Shown piece by piece: positions 1 through 5,645 of a DNA stretch of 6,072 nt. Source of the stretch: JACQHJ01 sp038063075 (GTDB lineage Bacteria; Patescibacteriota; Microgenomatia; Levybacterales; UBA12049); assembly GCA_038063075.1 (NCBI GenBank), contig JBBTVW010000060.1:1-6072 (forward strand), in the 5' to 3' direction. Each line of letters opens with the position of its first letter. Position 1 is the first letter of the stretch. The notes under the pieces were generated by a model. It was not told the DNA's origin. It did not search any database and worked only from the letters and a program-made list of their open reading frames with translations. The translations under genes were made by a program, and so were the position numbers.

Positions 1-64
1 GGGTAAAATTATTTTGCACAAATTAATTATATCATAGTAAATTGAGGCTAAAAAACTTTACTTA

Positions 65-82
65 GCATATTAATAGATATGC
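65..82. repeat. Short inverted repeat in the terminal non-coding stretch
   Basis: GCATAT (65-70) and ATATGC (77-82) flank a 6-base spacer in an AT-rich stretch (1-108) where I see no gene. It may be a regulator site for a gene outside the window, or chance. Confidence 0.2.
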
Positions 83-108
83 AGATTTTTAAACAACAAT
101 GTCAACAT

Positions 109-144
109 AAAAACAACCCATTGTTAAAAAACGAATGGGTTGTT
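109..144 (-). terminator. Intrinsic terminator of the secreted-protein gene
   Basis: On the minus strand AACAACCCATT (144-134) and AATGGGTTGTT (122-112) form a perfect 11-bp stem with an 11-base loop, followed by TTT (111-109) to give GTTGTTTTTATG. It starts 21 bases after the TAA of the 166-747 gene. The plus-strand side lacks a good U-tract, so it acts mainly on minus-strand transcription. Confidence 0.75.
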
Positions 145-165
145 AAATTTACCTGTATCTACCTT

Positions 166-747
166 TTATGGCAAGATTGTTGTCCATTGGTCATTTAAAC
201 CAAAACCTGGTGCGCCAATCTTACTATACAATCCATTTAATCCTCCTGCTGGGTCATTCCATACTTCTTGAACGATAGTATATTGTCCCCAAAGAGGGCT
301 ACCTGGACCCGTCCAAACTATTTTTACAAAATCTGTGTAGTGCTGGACATCACCATTTGTATCTGTGTAACTACCATTAAGTTGATTCGTCAACCAACCT
401 AAACTTGTTCCACCTACAACACCATCAACTAGTCCTCGATCTAGTTTGTTATCCGCGTTACAGTCAACATTTGCCAACCATGAATCACTCCACTTCATTA
501 TGAGCTTATCACCCGAAGTAACTGGTACTGTGGGGCGAGAGAAATTATCATAGTATCCGTTAAATATATGAGCTTGATAATTATAGCCCCATTTGTCATA
601 GCCAGCAACAATAGGATTACCTACACTATCGGTTATTGTTCCATCTTGTATCGTCGCACAGAGGGCTGGTTTTGCTGCAAACACAGGGAAAACAACTACT
701 GCTAATGCAAAAACGGAAAAAATTGTTCCAAATATAATTTTTTTCAT
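166..747 (-). CDS. Secreted protein of unknown function with a possible calcium-binding loop
   Basis: The ATG at 747 gives 193 residues. MKKIIFGTIFSVFALAVVVFPVFA is a clear Sec signal peptide with likely cleavage after PVFA (about 24/25), so the product is exported and has no other membrane segment. The mature part is rich in Trp, Tyr, Gly, Asn and Asp: YDKWGYNYQAHIFNGYYDN (50-68), KLIMKWSDSWLAN (81-93), GWLTNQLNGSYTD (117-129) and LWGQYTIVQEVWNDPAGG (152-169). DCNADNKLD (95-103) resembles the D-x-N/D-x-D calcium loops of dockerin or EF-hand type. Two cysteines (30 and 96) could form a disulfide. I know no enzyme signature here; it may be a surface or matrix protein. It is framed by its own promoter and terminators, separate from the division genes, with the strongest Shine-Dalgarno in the window, implying high expression. 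Confidence 0.85.
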   Translation of the reverse strand: MKKIIFGTIFSVFALAVVVFPVFAAKPALCATIQDGTITDSVGNPIVAGYDKWGYNYQAHIFNGYYDNFSRPTVPVTSGDKLIMKWSDSWLANVDCNADNKLDRGLVDGVVGGTSLGWLTNQLNGSYTDTNGDVQHYTDFVKIVWTGPGSPLWGQYTIVQEVWNDPAGGLNGLYSKIGAPGFGLNDQWTTILP

Positions 748-753
748 TTTATT

Positions 754-762
754 CACCTCCTT
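754..762 (-). promoter_or_regulatory. Strong Shine-Dalgarno that decides the start of the secreted-protein gene
   Basis: AAGGAGGTG on the minus strand is an almost full anti-16S complement. The AGGAGG core is 8 bases from the ATG at 747. The upstream in-frame GTG at 756 lies within this element and so cannot be the start. Confidence 0.85.
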
Positions 763-770
763 TCTTTTAT

Positions 771-800
771 AAAATAAAAAACCACCCTAGAAAGAGTGGT
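771..800 (-). terminator. Intrinsic terminator in the leader of the secreted-protein gene (possible attenuator)
   Basis: On the minus strand ACCACTCT (800-793) pairs with AGGGTGGT (788-781) around a TTCT loop, followed by TTTTTATTTT (780-771). The stem is complete only in the minus-strand RNA, where position 795 with 786 is a U-G wobble; in plus-strand RNA it would be a C-A mismatch. The U-tract ends 8 bases before the Shine-Dalgarno of the 166-747 gene, leaving no room for a convincing promoter after it. It may end transcripts from the upstream gene, but the promoter at 848-876 places it inside a leader. Confidence 0.7.
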
Positions 801-841
801 TAATGAACAGAAAATATATAATTATTTACCTGTCTTTTCAT
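800..841 (-). CDS. Possible 13-codon leader peptide ORF
   Basis: ATG at 841 opens MKRQVNNYIFSVH and stops at TAA (802-800). The ATG lies at the predicted start of transcription, so it would be leaderless; there is no Shine-Dalgarno. The last A of the stop codon is the first base of the terminator stem at 800-781. A ribosome at this stop would cover the left arm of that hairpin. The peptide shows no run of one amino acid. Short ORFs occur by chance, so this is a candidate supported only by its position. Confidence 0.25.
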   Translation of the reverse strand: MKRQVNNYIFSVH

Positions 842-847
842 AGGAGT

Positions 848-876
848 ATAATTGCACTTTAAGATTTATCTGTCAA
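848..876 (-). promoter_or_regulatory. Promoter for the secreted-protein gene and its leader
   Basis: A perfect -35 TTGACA (876-871) is followed after 17 bases by AATTAT (853-848), which is preceded by TGC and so works as an extended -10. An overlapping TATACT (850-845) is closer to consensus but sits 20 bases from the -35. With the first -10, transcription should start near 841, about 95 bases upstream of the gene's start codon. This is the best sigma-70-type promoter in the window. Confidence 0.55.
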
Positions 877-894
877 GAGGATTTGTAAAAATGT

Positions 895-908
895 TAAAGA
901 TATCTTTA
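895..908. repeat. 14-bp perfect palindrome upstream of a promoter
   Basis: TAAAGATATCTTTA reads the same on both strands and ends 18 bases upstream of the TTGACA box at 871-876. It could be an operator for a dimeric regulator. About one such palindrome is expected by chance in an AT-rich window of this size, so only its position makes it notable. Confidence 0.25.
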
Positions 909-1027
909 TTTCTCACCTCAATTATTACTAAAAACACTTAAGTAGAATATAGACTTTTTAAATTAGTAGATAGAGCAGAACTTGATCCGAGGGTAAATGA
1001 TACTTGAACCCATTGTTCTCTAATTAT

Positions 1028-1579
1028 TTATTGAAGCGAAGTAAAATCTTGTTCGCTTAAAGTAATTACAGCAATTTGAGCGGCGTTTATAAAATCATTA
1101 GGATTATTATTGTTGATTGTGTCATCATAGCGGACTTTCTTTGTATCAAACTCAAACCTAACTGTTGGCGAAACTACTTCTTCTACGGTATGAAATCTTA
1201 CTTTTTCAACTGGAATTTGAGTTATATAGTAATCAGATGTGTCTGGATCTGCTTTCCAAGCAAATTGTACGAAAGAGGCTGAGCCTCCTTCAATAGAACC
1301 ATTAGCTGTTCCACCAAATAAAAAATATTTCCCAGTAAACGTTCCAGAAATTTCAAATCCTGGAATTTGTTTTAAATCAATTAATTCATGCGGATTTGTT
1401 AAGCCAAAACTTTCTAAAGCAGAATCTCTTTCTCTATAAGGTCTTTCTACAGAATCTACTATAGCCATTCCAAACGCTAAGGAGCCGCCAACTAAGGCTG
1501 TTCCACCCACTATTCCTGCGCCAACAGTTAATGTTTTCTTTAAAAATTGTCTCCTACTCAAATGAGGTTTTTCTACCAT
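1028..1579 (-). CDS. Tat-signal, membrane-anchored extracytoplasmic protein of unknown function
   Basis: I do not recognise a named family. Using the ATG at 1579 the protein has 183 residues and begins MVEKPHLSRRQFLKK, a textbook twin-arginine signal (S-R-R-x-F-L-K) followed by a Gly/Ala/Val-rich hydrophobic segment at about 16-41. No clear signal peptidase site is seen, so it may stay anchored. The outer part has no cysteine. Its core, with GKYFLFGG (83-90), FVQFAW (103-108) and ITQIPVEKVRF (119-129), looks beta-rich and vaguely resembles small membrane-anchored proteins of phages and reduced bacteria; that likeness is weak. Other starts in frame are ATG 1597 and TTG 1615; the TTG has AAGTAGG 11 bases upstream. 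I prefer 1579 for its normal-length n-region. Nothing in the neighbourhood shows a cofactor or partner. Confidence 0.75.
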   Translation of the reverse strand: MVEKPHLSRRQFLKKTLTVGAGIVGGTALVGGSLAFGMAIVDSVERPYRERDSALESFGLTNPHELIDLKQIPGFEISGTFTGKYFLFGGTANGSIEGGSASFVQFAWKADPDTSDYYITQIPVEKVRFHTVEEVVSPTVRFEFDTKKVRYDDTINNNNPNDFINAAQIAVITLSEQDFTSLQ

Positions 1580-1587
1580 AGTAAAAG

Positions 1588-1615
1588 ATTGTAGCATATT
1601 TAATTCGAAAAGCAA
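1588..1615 (-). promoter_or_regulatory. Possible promoter of the Tat-signal protein gene
   Basis: TACAAT (1593-1588) preceded by TGC forms an extended -10 box, with TTGCTT (1615-1610) 16 bases upstream as a poor -35. The -10 ends 8 bases before the ATG at 1579, which would give a nearly leaderless message. A second possible pair lies further upstream: TTAATA (1666-1661) with TATATT (1644-1639), spacing 16. Neither is strong. Confidence 0.25.
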
Positions 1616-1664
1616 CCTGAAGATTACCTACTTAGATTAATATACGATAAATAAAAATTGTATT

Positions 1665-1691
1665 AATTTAAACTACACATTAGCTTAAATT
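1665..1691 (-). terminator. AT-rich hairpin at the end of ftsZ, possible weak terminator
   Basis: On the minus strand AATTTAAGCTA (1691-1681) and TAGTTTAAATT (1675-1665) form an 11-bp stem with one G-U wobble around a 5-base loop. The left arm starts inside the ftsZ TAA. A run of five U (1657-1653) comes seven bases after the stem. Low GC and the displaced U-run make termination uncertain, but it is well placed to end or trim the division operon transcript. Confidence 0.4.
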
Positions 1692-2811
1692 AGTTTTTGT
1701 TACGGAGAAATGCGGGAATATCCCATGAATCATCCTCTTCCTCAACTGGAGGCTGAACTGGTTGATTTTGATTTGAATTATTGCTTACCTGTTGTCCTTT
1801 ACTTTGTACAACTTCTTCATTTTGTATTGGAGCTACAAATTCTCTTAATACTTGTCTTGTTTGATCAAATCCTGTCGCAACTACTGTAATCTTAATTTGA
1901 TCATGCATTGTTTCATCAATTGTTGCTCCAAAGATTATGTTTGCATCTGGATCTGCTTCTGAAGAAATAATTTTTGCTGCTTCGTCAACTTCAGACATTG
2001 TTAAATCTGGTCCTCCAGTAATATTAAAGAGAACTCCTCTTGCTCCCTGCATTGAAATCTCAAGTAGTGGAGATGAAACTGAAGATCTTGCTGCTGTTTG
2101 AGCTCTGTTTTCTCCAACTCCAGTACCAATTCCCATAAGAGCTGATCCTGCATTTGCCATAATTGTTTTAACATCAGCAAAGTCAACGTTAATAAGACCT
2201 GGAAGCGTTATTAATTCTGAGATTCCCTGAACACCTTGGGTTAAAACAGAATCTGCAACTCTAAAAGCTTCTAAAAGAGATAGTTTTCTATCAACTACAT
2301 CTAGTATTCTTTGATTTGGGATAACAATAAGAGTATCTACTTTATCTTTTAATTCTTCAATTCCATCTTCTGCCGAAACCATTCTTCTTGTTCCTTCAAA
2401 TGAAAATGGTTTTGTAACAACTGCAACAGATAATATTCCAAGCTCTTTTGCTGCTTTTGCAATTATTGGAGTTGCTCCTGTTCCTGTTCCTCCACCCATA
2501 CCTGCTGTTAGAAACAACATGTCTGTTCCATCAATCATTTCTTTTATTTTTTCATATGATTCCTCAGCTGCTTCTTTACCAATATCTGGATTTCCACCGC
2601 TTCCAAGTCCTTTTGTTAGATTTTCTCCGATTTGAAGTTTTGTTGCAGCTTGGTTTAATAAAAGACTTTGTGCATCAGTATTAACTGAGATAAAATCAAC
2701 ACCTGCTATGGTATTTTGGGAGATCATGGTGTTTAAGGCATTTGATCCACCACCACCAATTCCCATTACTCTAATCTTTGCAAAATTGGTTGTCTGTGGT
2801 TTTATTAACAT
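1690..2811 (-). CDS. ftsZ: FtsZ, tubulin-like division GTPase
   Basis: Polymerises with GTP into the Z-ring that positions and drives septation. It has 373 residues, a normal bacterial length. The N-terminal GTPase domain shows GIGGGGSNALN (17-27), the tubulin signature GGGTGTG (106-112), and the catalytic T7 loop NVDFADVKTIM (208-218), with the Asn and both Asp residues kept. SSPLLE (246-251) and GPDLTMSEV (267-275) are also typical. A Gln/Asn/Pro-rich linker (about 330-358) leads to the conserved C-terminal peptide DDSWDIPAFLRNKN (360-373), the FtsA binding site. All key residues are intact, so the gene should be functional. There is no Shine-Dalgarno at the ATG, but a TATAAT lies 5 bases upstream. 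An AT-rich hairpin begins in the stop codon. Confidence 0.98.
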   Translation of the reverse strand: MLIKPQTTNFAKIRVMGIGGGGSNALNTMISQNTIAGVDFISVNTDAQSLLLNQAATKLQIGENLTKGLGSGGNPDIGKEAAEESYEKIKEMIDGTDMLFLTAGMGGGTGTGATPIIAKAAKELGILSVAVVTKPFSFEGTRRMVSAEDGIEELKDKVDTLIVIPNQRILDVVDRKLSLLEAFRVADSVLTQGVQGISELITLPGLINVDFADVKTIMANAGSALMGIGTGVGENRAQTAARSSVSSPLLEISMQGARGVLFNITGGPDLTMSEVDEAAKIISSEADPDANIIFGATIDETMHDQIKITVVATGFDQTRQVLREFVAPIQNEEVVQSKGQQVSNNSNQNQPVQPPVEEEDDSWDIPAFLRNKN

Positions 2812-2816
2812 ATTAA

Positions 2817-2822
2817 ATTATA
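2817..2822 (-). promoter_or_regulatory. Possible -10 box for a leaderless ftsZ mRNA
   Basis: A perfect TATAAT on the minus strand ends 5 bases before the ftsZ ATG (2811), in the 52-base ftsA-ftsZ gap. The expected start of transcription falls on or next to the A of the ATG. No Shine-Dalgarno precedes this ATG, which fits a leaderless message. The -35 is weak (TTCTTT at 15 bases). In AT-rich DNA a TATAAT can arise by chance, so this is a candidate only. Confidence 0.4.
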
Positions 2823-2863
2823 CGGGCATACTAGCAAAAAGAATTTGATTTTGCAAGTAAATC

Positions 2864-4147
2864 TTAAGGCAGAAAAGATTTGAAAAATGAAATGATTTTT
2901 GAAAAGGTTTTATTATCAAATTTAAAATTACCAATTTTTGGCATTGCAAAACTAAATCCTGATGAAGAAGACTCAATGTTTGATCCATACATTAAAAGTC
3001 CCAAGACTGCAGAAAATGATGGATGACCAATTTCATCAATAATCCCTTTTATATTTGCAGCAATTGCAATTCTTACAGGCATTGCTAACATTCTTTTAGC
3101 TGAATCTGTAACTCCTACTGTTTTTGCTCCTCCTCCTGTTATTACTAATCCGGATGGAGTTTGTCCTGCAAATCCAGATTTTTTAACCTCAATTCCAATC
3201 ATAGTAAAGAGTTCATTTAATCTTGGCCTAATTATTCCATCAATTAAGGTTTTCTTAGATACTTTCTTTAACTCTTCAGCTAAAGCTAGAGGTGAAAGGT
3301 CAACTTCATCTGAAAATCTTTCTGCAACCCTATCCTCTACTTCATCTTCTAATTTTTTCTTTACTGGGGCTGAAAGGAATAACTTAATTTTCTCAGCAGA
3401 CTCAAGTGAAATCCTCAAACCAATTGCTAAGTCATTTGTTATATGACGTGCTCCAATTGGGATTACTGAAGAATACGCAACTGATCCTTCAACATAGATT
3501 GAAATATCTGTTGTGCCAGCTCCAATATCAACTAAGACTACTCCTAATTCTTTTTCTGTATCAGAAAGCACTGCCATTGAGCTTGCGTAGCCGCTAAAGA
3601 CGACTGCATCAAGATCAACTCCAACTTGGGAAAAAGCCTTCTCCATATTCCTAATAGAAGTTGAATTTGCGCTTATTATATGAGTATCTACTTCAAGCCT
3701 TATACCAGTCATGCCAATAGGATCTTTAATTCCTTCCTGACCATCTACTATATAGCTTCTTGGTAATACGTGGATGATTTCTCGACTAGATGGAAGAGAG
3801 ACAGCTCTAGCAGCCTCTATAACTCTTGCTACATCGCTTTCTGTTATCTCACCCTCTGGTCTTGCTACAGCAACTACTCCTCTTGAATTTTGAGATTCAA
3901 CGTGAGCACCACCGATTGAAGCAATAACATGGGATGCACTGTATCCAGCCATTCTTTCAGCAGCTTCCAAAGATGTATTAATTGAGGCAACTGCTTCTTC
4001 AATATCAACAATTTGACCTTTTCTAACACCAGCAGATGGAACTTCTGAAACGCCTAATACATTAACAAAGTCATCTACTTTTGCAATAACAGAGACAACT
4101 TTAGAGGTACCAATATCAACGCCTACTACTATTTTTCCTTCACTCAT
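2864..4147 (-). CDS. ftsA: FtsA, actin-like membrane tether of the Z-ring
   Basis: Cytoplasmic actin-fold ATPase that anchors FtsZ to the membrane and recruits later divisome proteins. At 427 residues it has the normal FtsA length. The phosphate-1 loop is VGVDIGTSKV (8-17), the phosphate-2 loop VLVDIGAGTTDIS (204-216), and the adenosine motif VITGGGAKTVGV (335-346). The FtsA-specific 1C domain fits about 84-165. A linker with serines and glycines (392-412) leads to a C-terminal amphipathic helix, FSKIISFFKSFLP (415-427), the expected membrane-targeting sequence. The ATG follows the ftsQ-like stop by two bases with no clear Shine-Dalgarno, suggesting coupled translation. It is followed by a 52-base gap to ftsZ that contains a perfect TATAAT box. 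Confidence 0.97.
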   Translation of the reverse strand: MSEGKIVVGVDIGTSKVVSVIAKVDDFVNVLGVSEVPSAGVRKGQIVDIEEAVASINTSLEAAERMAGYSASHVIASIGGAHVESQNSRGVVAVARPEGEITESDVARVIEAARAVSLPSSREIIHVLPRSYIVDGQEGIKDPIGMTGIRLEVDTHIISANSTSIRNMEKAFSQVGVDLDAVVFSGYASSMAVLSDTEKELGVVLVDIGAGTTDISIYVEGSVAYSSVIPIGARHITNDLAIGLRISLESAEKIKLFLSAPVKKKLEDEVEDRVAERFSDEVDLSPLALAEELKKVSKKTLIDGIIRPRLNELFTMIGIEVKKSGFAGQTPSGLVITGGGAKTVGVTDSAKRMLAMPVRIAIAANIKGIIDEIGHPSFSAVLGLLMYGSNIESSSSGFSFAMPKIGNFKFDNKTFSKIISFFKSFLP

Positions 4148-4149
4148 AA

Positions 4150-4569
4150 TTACTTAAAAGAAACAACAGGATTATCGAACCTAAAATCCAGCGATTTAAG
4201 CTTCTTACCTTCTATTGTAAGTCTTGAAAGCATAAGTTGTAAAGAGGTTATTTGGCTCGCTACACTCTTTTTTGAGGAAAAAATTATCTCACTTTCGTCT
4301 TTTAATTTTACGCTTAAAGACCCGTCAGAATTTGTACTAACCTTGCCAAAAGAAATGTTTTCTTTTTCCAAACCCTCTTCTACCCTAACAAGCAGACTGT
4401 CTTTATTAACCGATAAAGGACTAATAAAGCCATAAGTATTAATGTAAAAATTAATATATAAATATGAGAAGAAAGTAACAATAAGCCCTATAAATAGAAC
4501 TGTTATAAGTATTATTTTTATTCCTTTTTTAGAATTGTATTTATTGATCCTTCTTTTTCGAAGCAACAT
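4150..4569 (-). CDS. Minimal FtsQ/DivIB-like divisome protein
   Basis: Probable bitopic division protein of 139 residues. It has a basic N-terminus (KRRINK), one membrane helix at about 18-40, and an external domain of about 95 residues. The external part carries LSVKLKDESEIIFSS (85-99), a helix with SLQLMLSRL (109-117), and ends KSLDFRFDNPVVSF (125-138), which resembles the FtsQ beta-domain strand of the form IDLRFPNRVVV. The usual FtsQ length is about 230-280, and no complete POTRA domain fits between the helix and the beta domain. Position between murG and ftsA is where ftsQ belongs. The FtsQ assignment is inference from order, topology and the C-terminal motif. A good Shine-Dalgarno (4577-4582) supports the ATG at 4569, placed inside the murG end; the stop lies two bases before ftsA. 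Confidence 0.7.
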   Translation of the reverse strand: MLLRKRRINKYNSKKGIKIILITVLFIGLIVTFFSYLYINFYINTYGFISPLSVNKDSLLVRVEEGLEKENISFGKVSTNSDGSLSVKLKDESEIIFSSKKSVASQITSLQLMLSRLTIEGKKLKSLDFRFDNPVVSFK

Positions 4570-5644
4570 CTTTTAACACCTCAACTATTCCTTGGCTACC
4601 ATTTGAAGTTATTGGATTTTCTCCTTTTAATTTAAACGATTTAATACTCTTTAACATTTCCAAAAGTCCTGCAACAAATGCCTGAGAAGTTAAGCTGTTT
4701 TGCTCATAAACTTTTGCAAGACCCAAAGATTCAATAAATCTTGCGTTTTTAAGTTGTTCATTTCTCTGAGCAAATGAAAGAGGAATTAAAAATGATGGTT
4801 TTTCTAGATAAATTAACTCACAAACCGTATTAATTCCTGATCTTGATACAACAATATCAGCGCCTTGCATAATACTTGCTGATTCCTTAGGATCTAAAAA
4901 CTTTTTAGCTAAGTAACGCACGGCTTTTTCTTTAGGCAAAAGACTTTTAAGACTTTGTAAGTTTTCGAAATCATTAAATTCACTTGAATCCCCTGTCTGA
5001 TGAACTATTCTAAACGTATCTAAAAGCTTACCTAGGGAATCTAATATTAAGCTATTTAGAGCATGAGACCCCTGACTTCCTCCTGTAATAAAAAGAACAG
5101 GAATTTTATTTTCCTCTTCCTTACTTTTTTCAACCTCTAAAACTTCTTTTTTTAAAGGAAGACCTGTTAAGACAGTTTTATTTTTAGGAAAAAACTCGTT
5201 AGATGATGCAAAAGAAATACAGATTTTCTTAGCAAAAAAGGCAAGCATTTTATTAGCAAGCCCTGCCTCAAATGTTTGCTCATGAAGCACAACTGGAATT
5301 TTTAATAGAAAAGAAGCAATTACTACTGGAGCACTAACATATCCACCAAACCCTAAAACTACATCAGGTTTTACTTTTCTTAAGATAAGTAAGGCTTGTA
5401 ATAAACCAATTGGAGTTTTTAAAAGAGACAACAAGGTGTGCCTTGTGAATGCTCTTTGCAATCTTCCTGTTTTTATTTCAAAAAAAGGAATCTTTAAATC
5501 ATTTATTGTTTGATATTCTAAGGAAAGTGCACTATCTCCTTCCATTGCATATTTTCTTCCAACATAAAAAACTTGCCAATCTTTTAATTTTTCTATTACT
5601 GATAGTGCTGGGGACAAATGTCCTCCAATAATTATTATTTTCAT
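4541..5644 (-). CDS. murG: MurG, UDP-GlcNAc:lipid I N-acetylglucosaminyltransferase
   Basis: Transfers GlcNAc from UDP-GlcNAc to lipid I, forming lipid II on the cytoplasmic face of the membrane. The protein has 367 residues, close to the usual 350-370. Visible family motifs are GFGGYVSAP (98-106), HEQTFEAGLANK (121-132; HEQN in most MurG), the second-domain glycine loop GGSQGSHALN (188-197), SRSGINTVCE (267-276, sugar-nucleotide site with the conserved Glu) and EQLKNAR (296-302). The first glycine loop, normally GGTGGH, is only GGH (7-9) followed by LSPAL, three residues short, with the catalytic-type His kept. The ATG is one base after the ftsW stop and has no clear Shine-Dalgarno, suggesting translational coupling. 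The 3' end overlaps the next gene by 29 bases. Confidence 0.95.
   Translation of the reverse strand: MKIIIIGGHLSPALSVIEKLKDWQVFYVGRKYAMEGDSALSLEYQTINDLKIPFFEIKTGRLQRAFTRHTLLSLLKTPIGLLQALLILRKVKPDVVLGFGGYVSAPVVIASFLLKIPVVLHEQTFEAGLANKMLAFFAKKICISFASSNEFFPKNKTVLTGLPLKKEVLEVEKSKEEENKIPVLFITGGSQGSHALNSLILDSLGKLLDTFRIVHQTGDSSEFNDFENLQSLKSLLPKEKAVRYLAKKFLDPKESASIMQGADIVVSRSGINTVCELIYLEKPSFLIPLSFAQRNEQLKNARFIESLGLAKVYEQNSLTSQAFVAGLLEMLKSIKSFKLKGENPITSNGSQGIVEVLKDVASKKKDQ
4577..4582 (-). promoter_or_regulatory. Ribosome binding site of the ftsQ-like gene
   Basis: GAGGTG on the minus strand lies 7 bases before the ATG at 4569, inside the murG coding sequence. It fixes the start and the 29-base overlap with murG. 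Confidence 0.7.
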
Positions 5645-5645
5645 A

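Noticed and set aside
95..125. Alternative pairing AACAATG (95-101) with CATTGTT (119-125) that would compete with the terminator at 109-144
   Set aside because: Only 7 bp, mostly A-T, and made from sequence transcribed after the terminator U-tract, so it cannot form in time to prevent termination.
748..756. GTG at 756 as start of the secreted protein
   Set aside because: The GTG lies inside the AAGGAGGTG Shine-Dalgarno; the ATG at 747 has ideal spacing and begins a normal signal peptide.
115..1017. 11-base direct repeat AACCCATTGTT at 115-125 and 1007-1017
   Set aside because: A window this size is expected to contain a few 11-base repeats by chance, and the two copies have unrelated surroundings.
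960..1020. Stretch with tRNA-like words (TAGAGCAGAACTTGATCCGA and the complement of GGGTTCAAGT)
   Set aside because: The D-arm-like part reads on the plus strand while the T-arm-like part reads on the minus strand, and no acceptor or anticodon stem forms.
2448..2684. Open frame on the plus strand opposite ftsZ, rich in Leu and Phe
   Set aside because: It is the shadow of ftsZ codons in AT-rich DNA, with no ribosome site and no protein-like pattern. The same applies to the other plus-strand frames opposite B, ftsA and murG.
2834..2854. Weak hairpin GCAAAA/TTTTGC in the ftsA-ftsZ gap
   Set aside because: Six pairs, mostly A-T, with a 9-base loop and no U-tract; expected by chance in AT-rich DNA.
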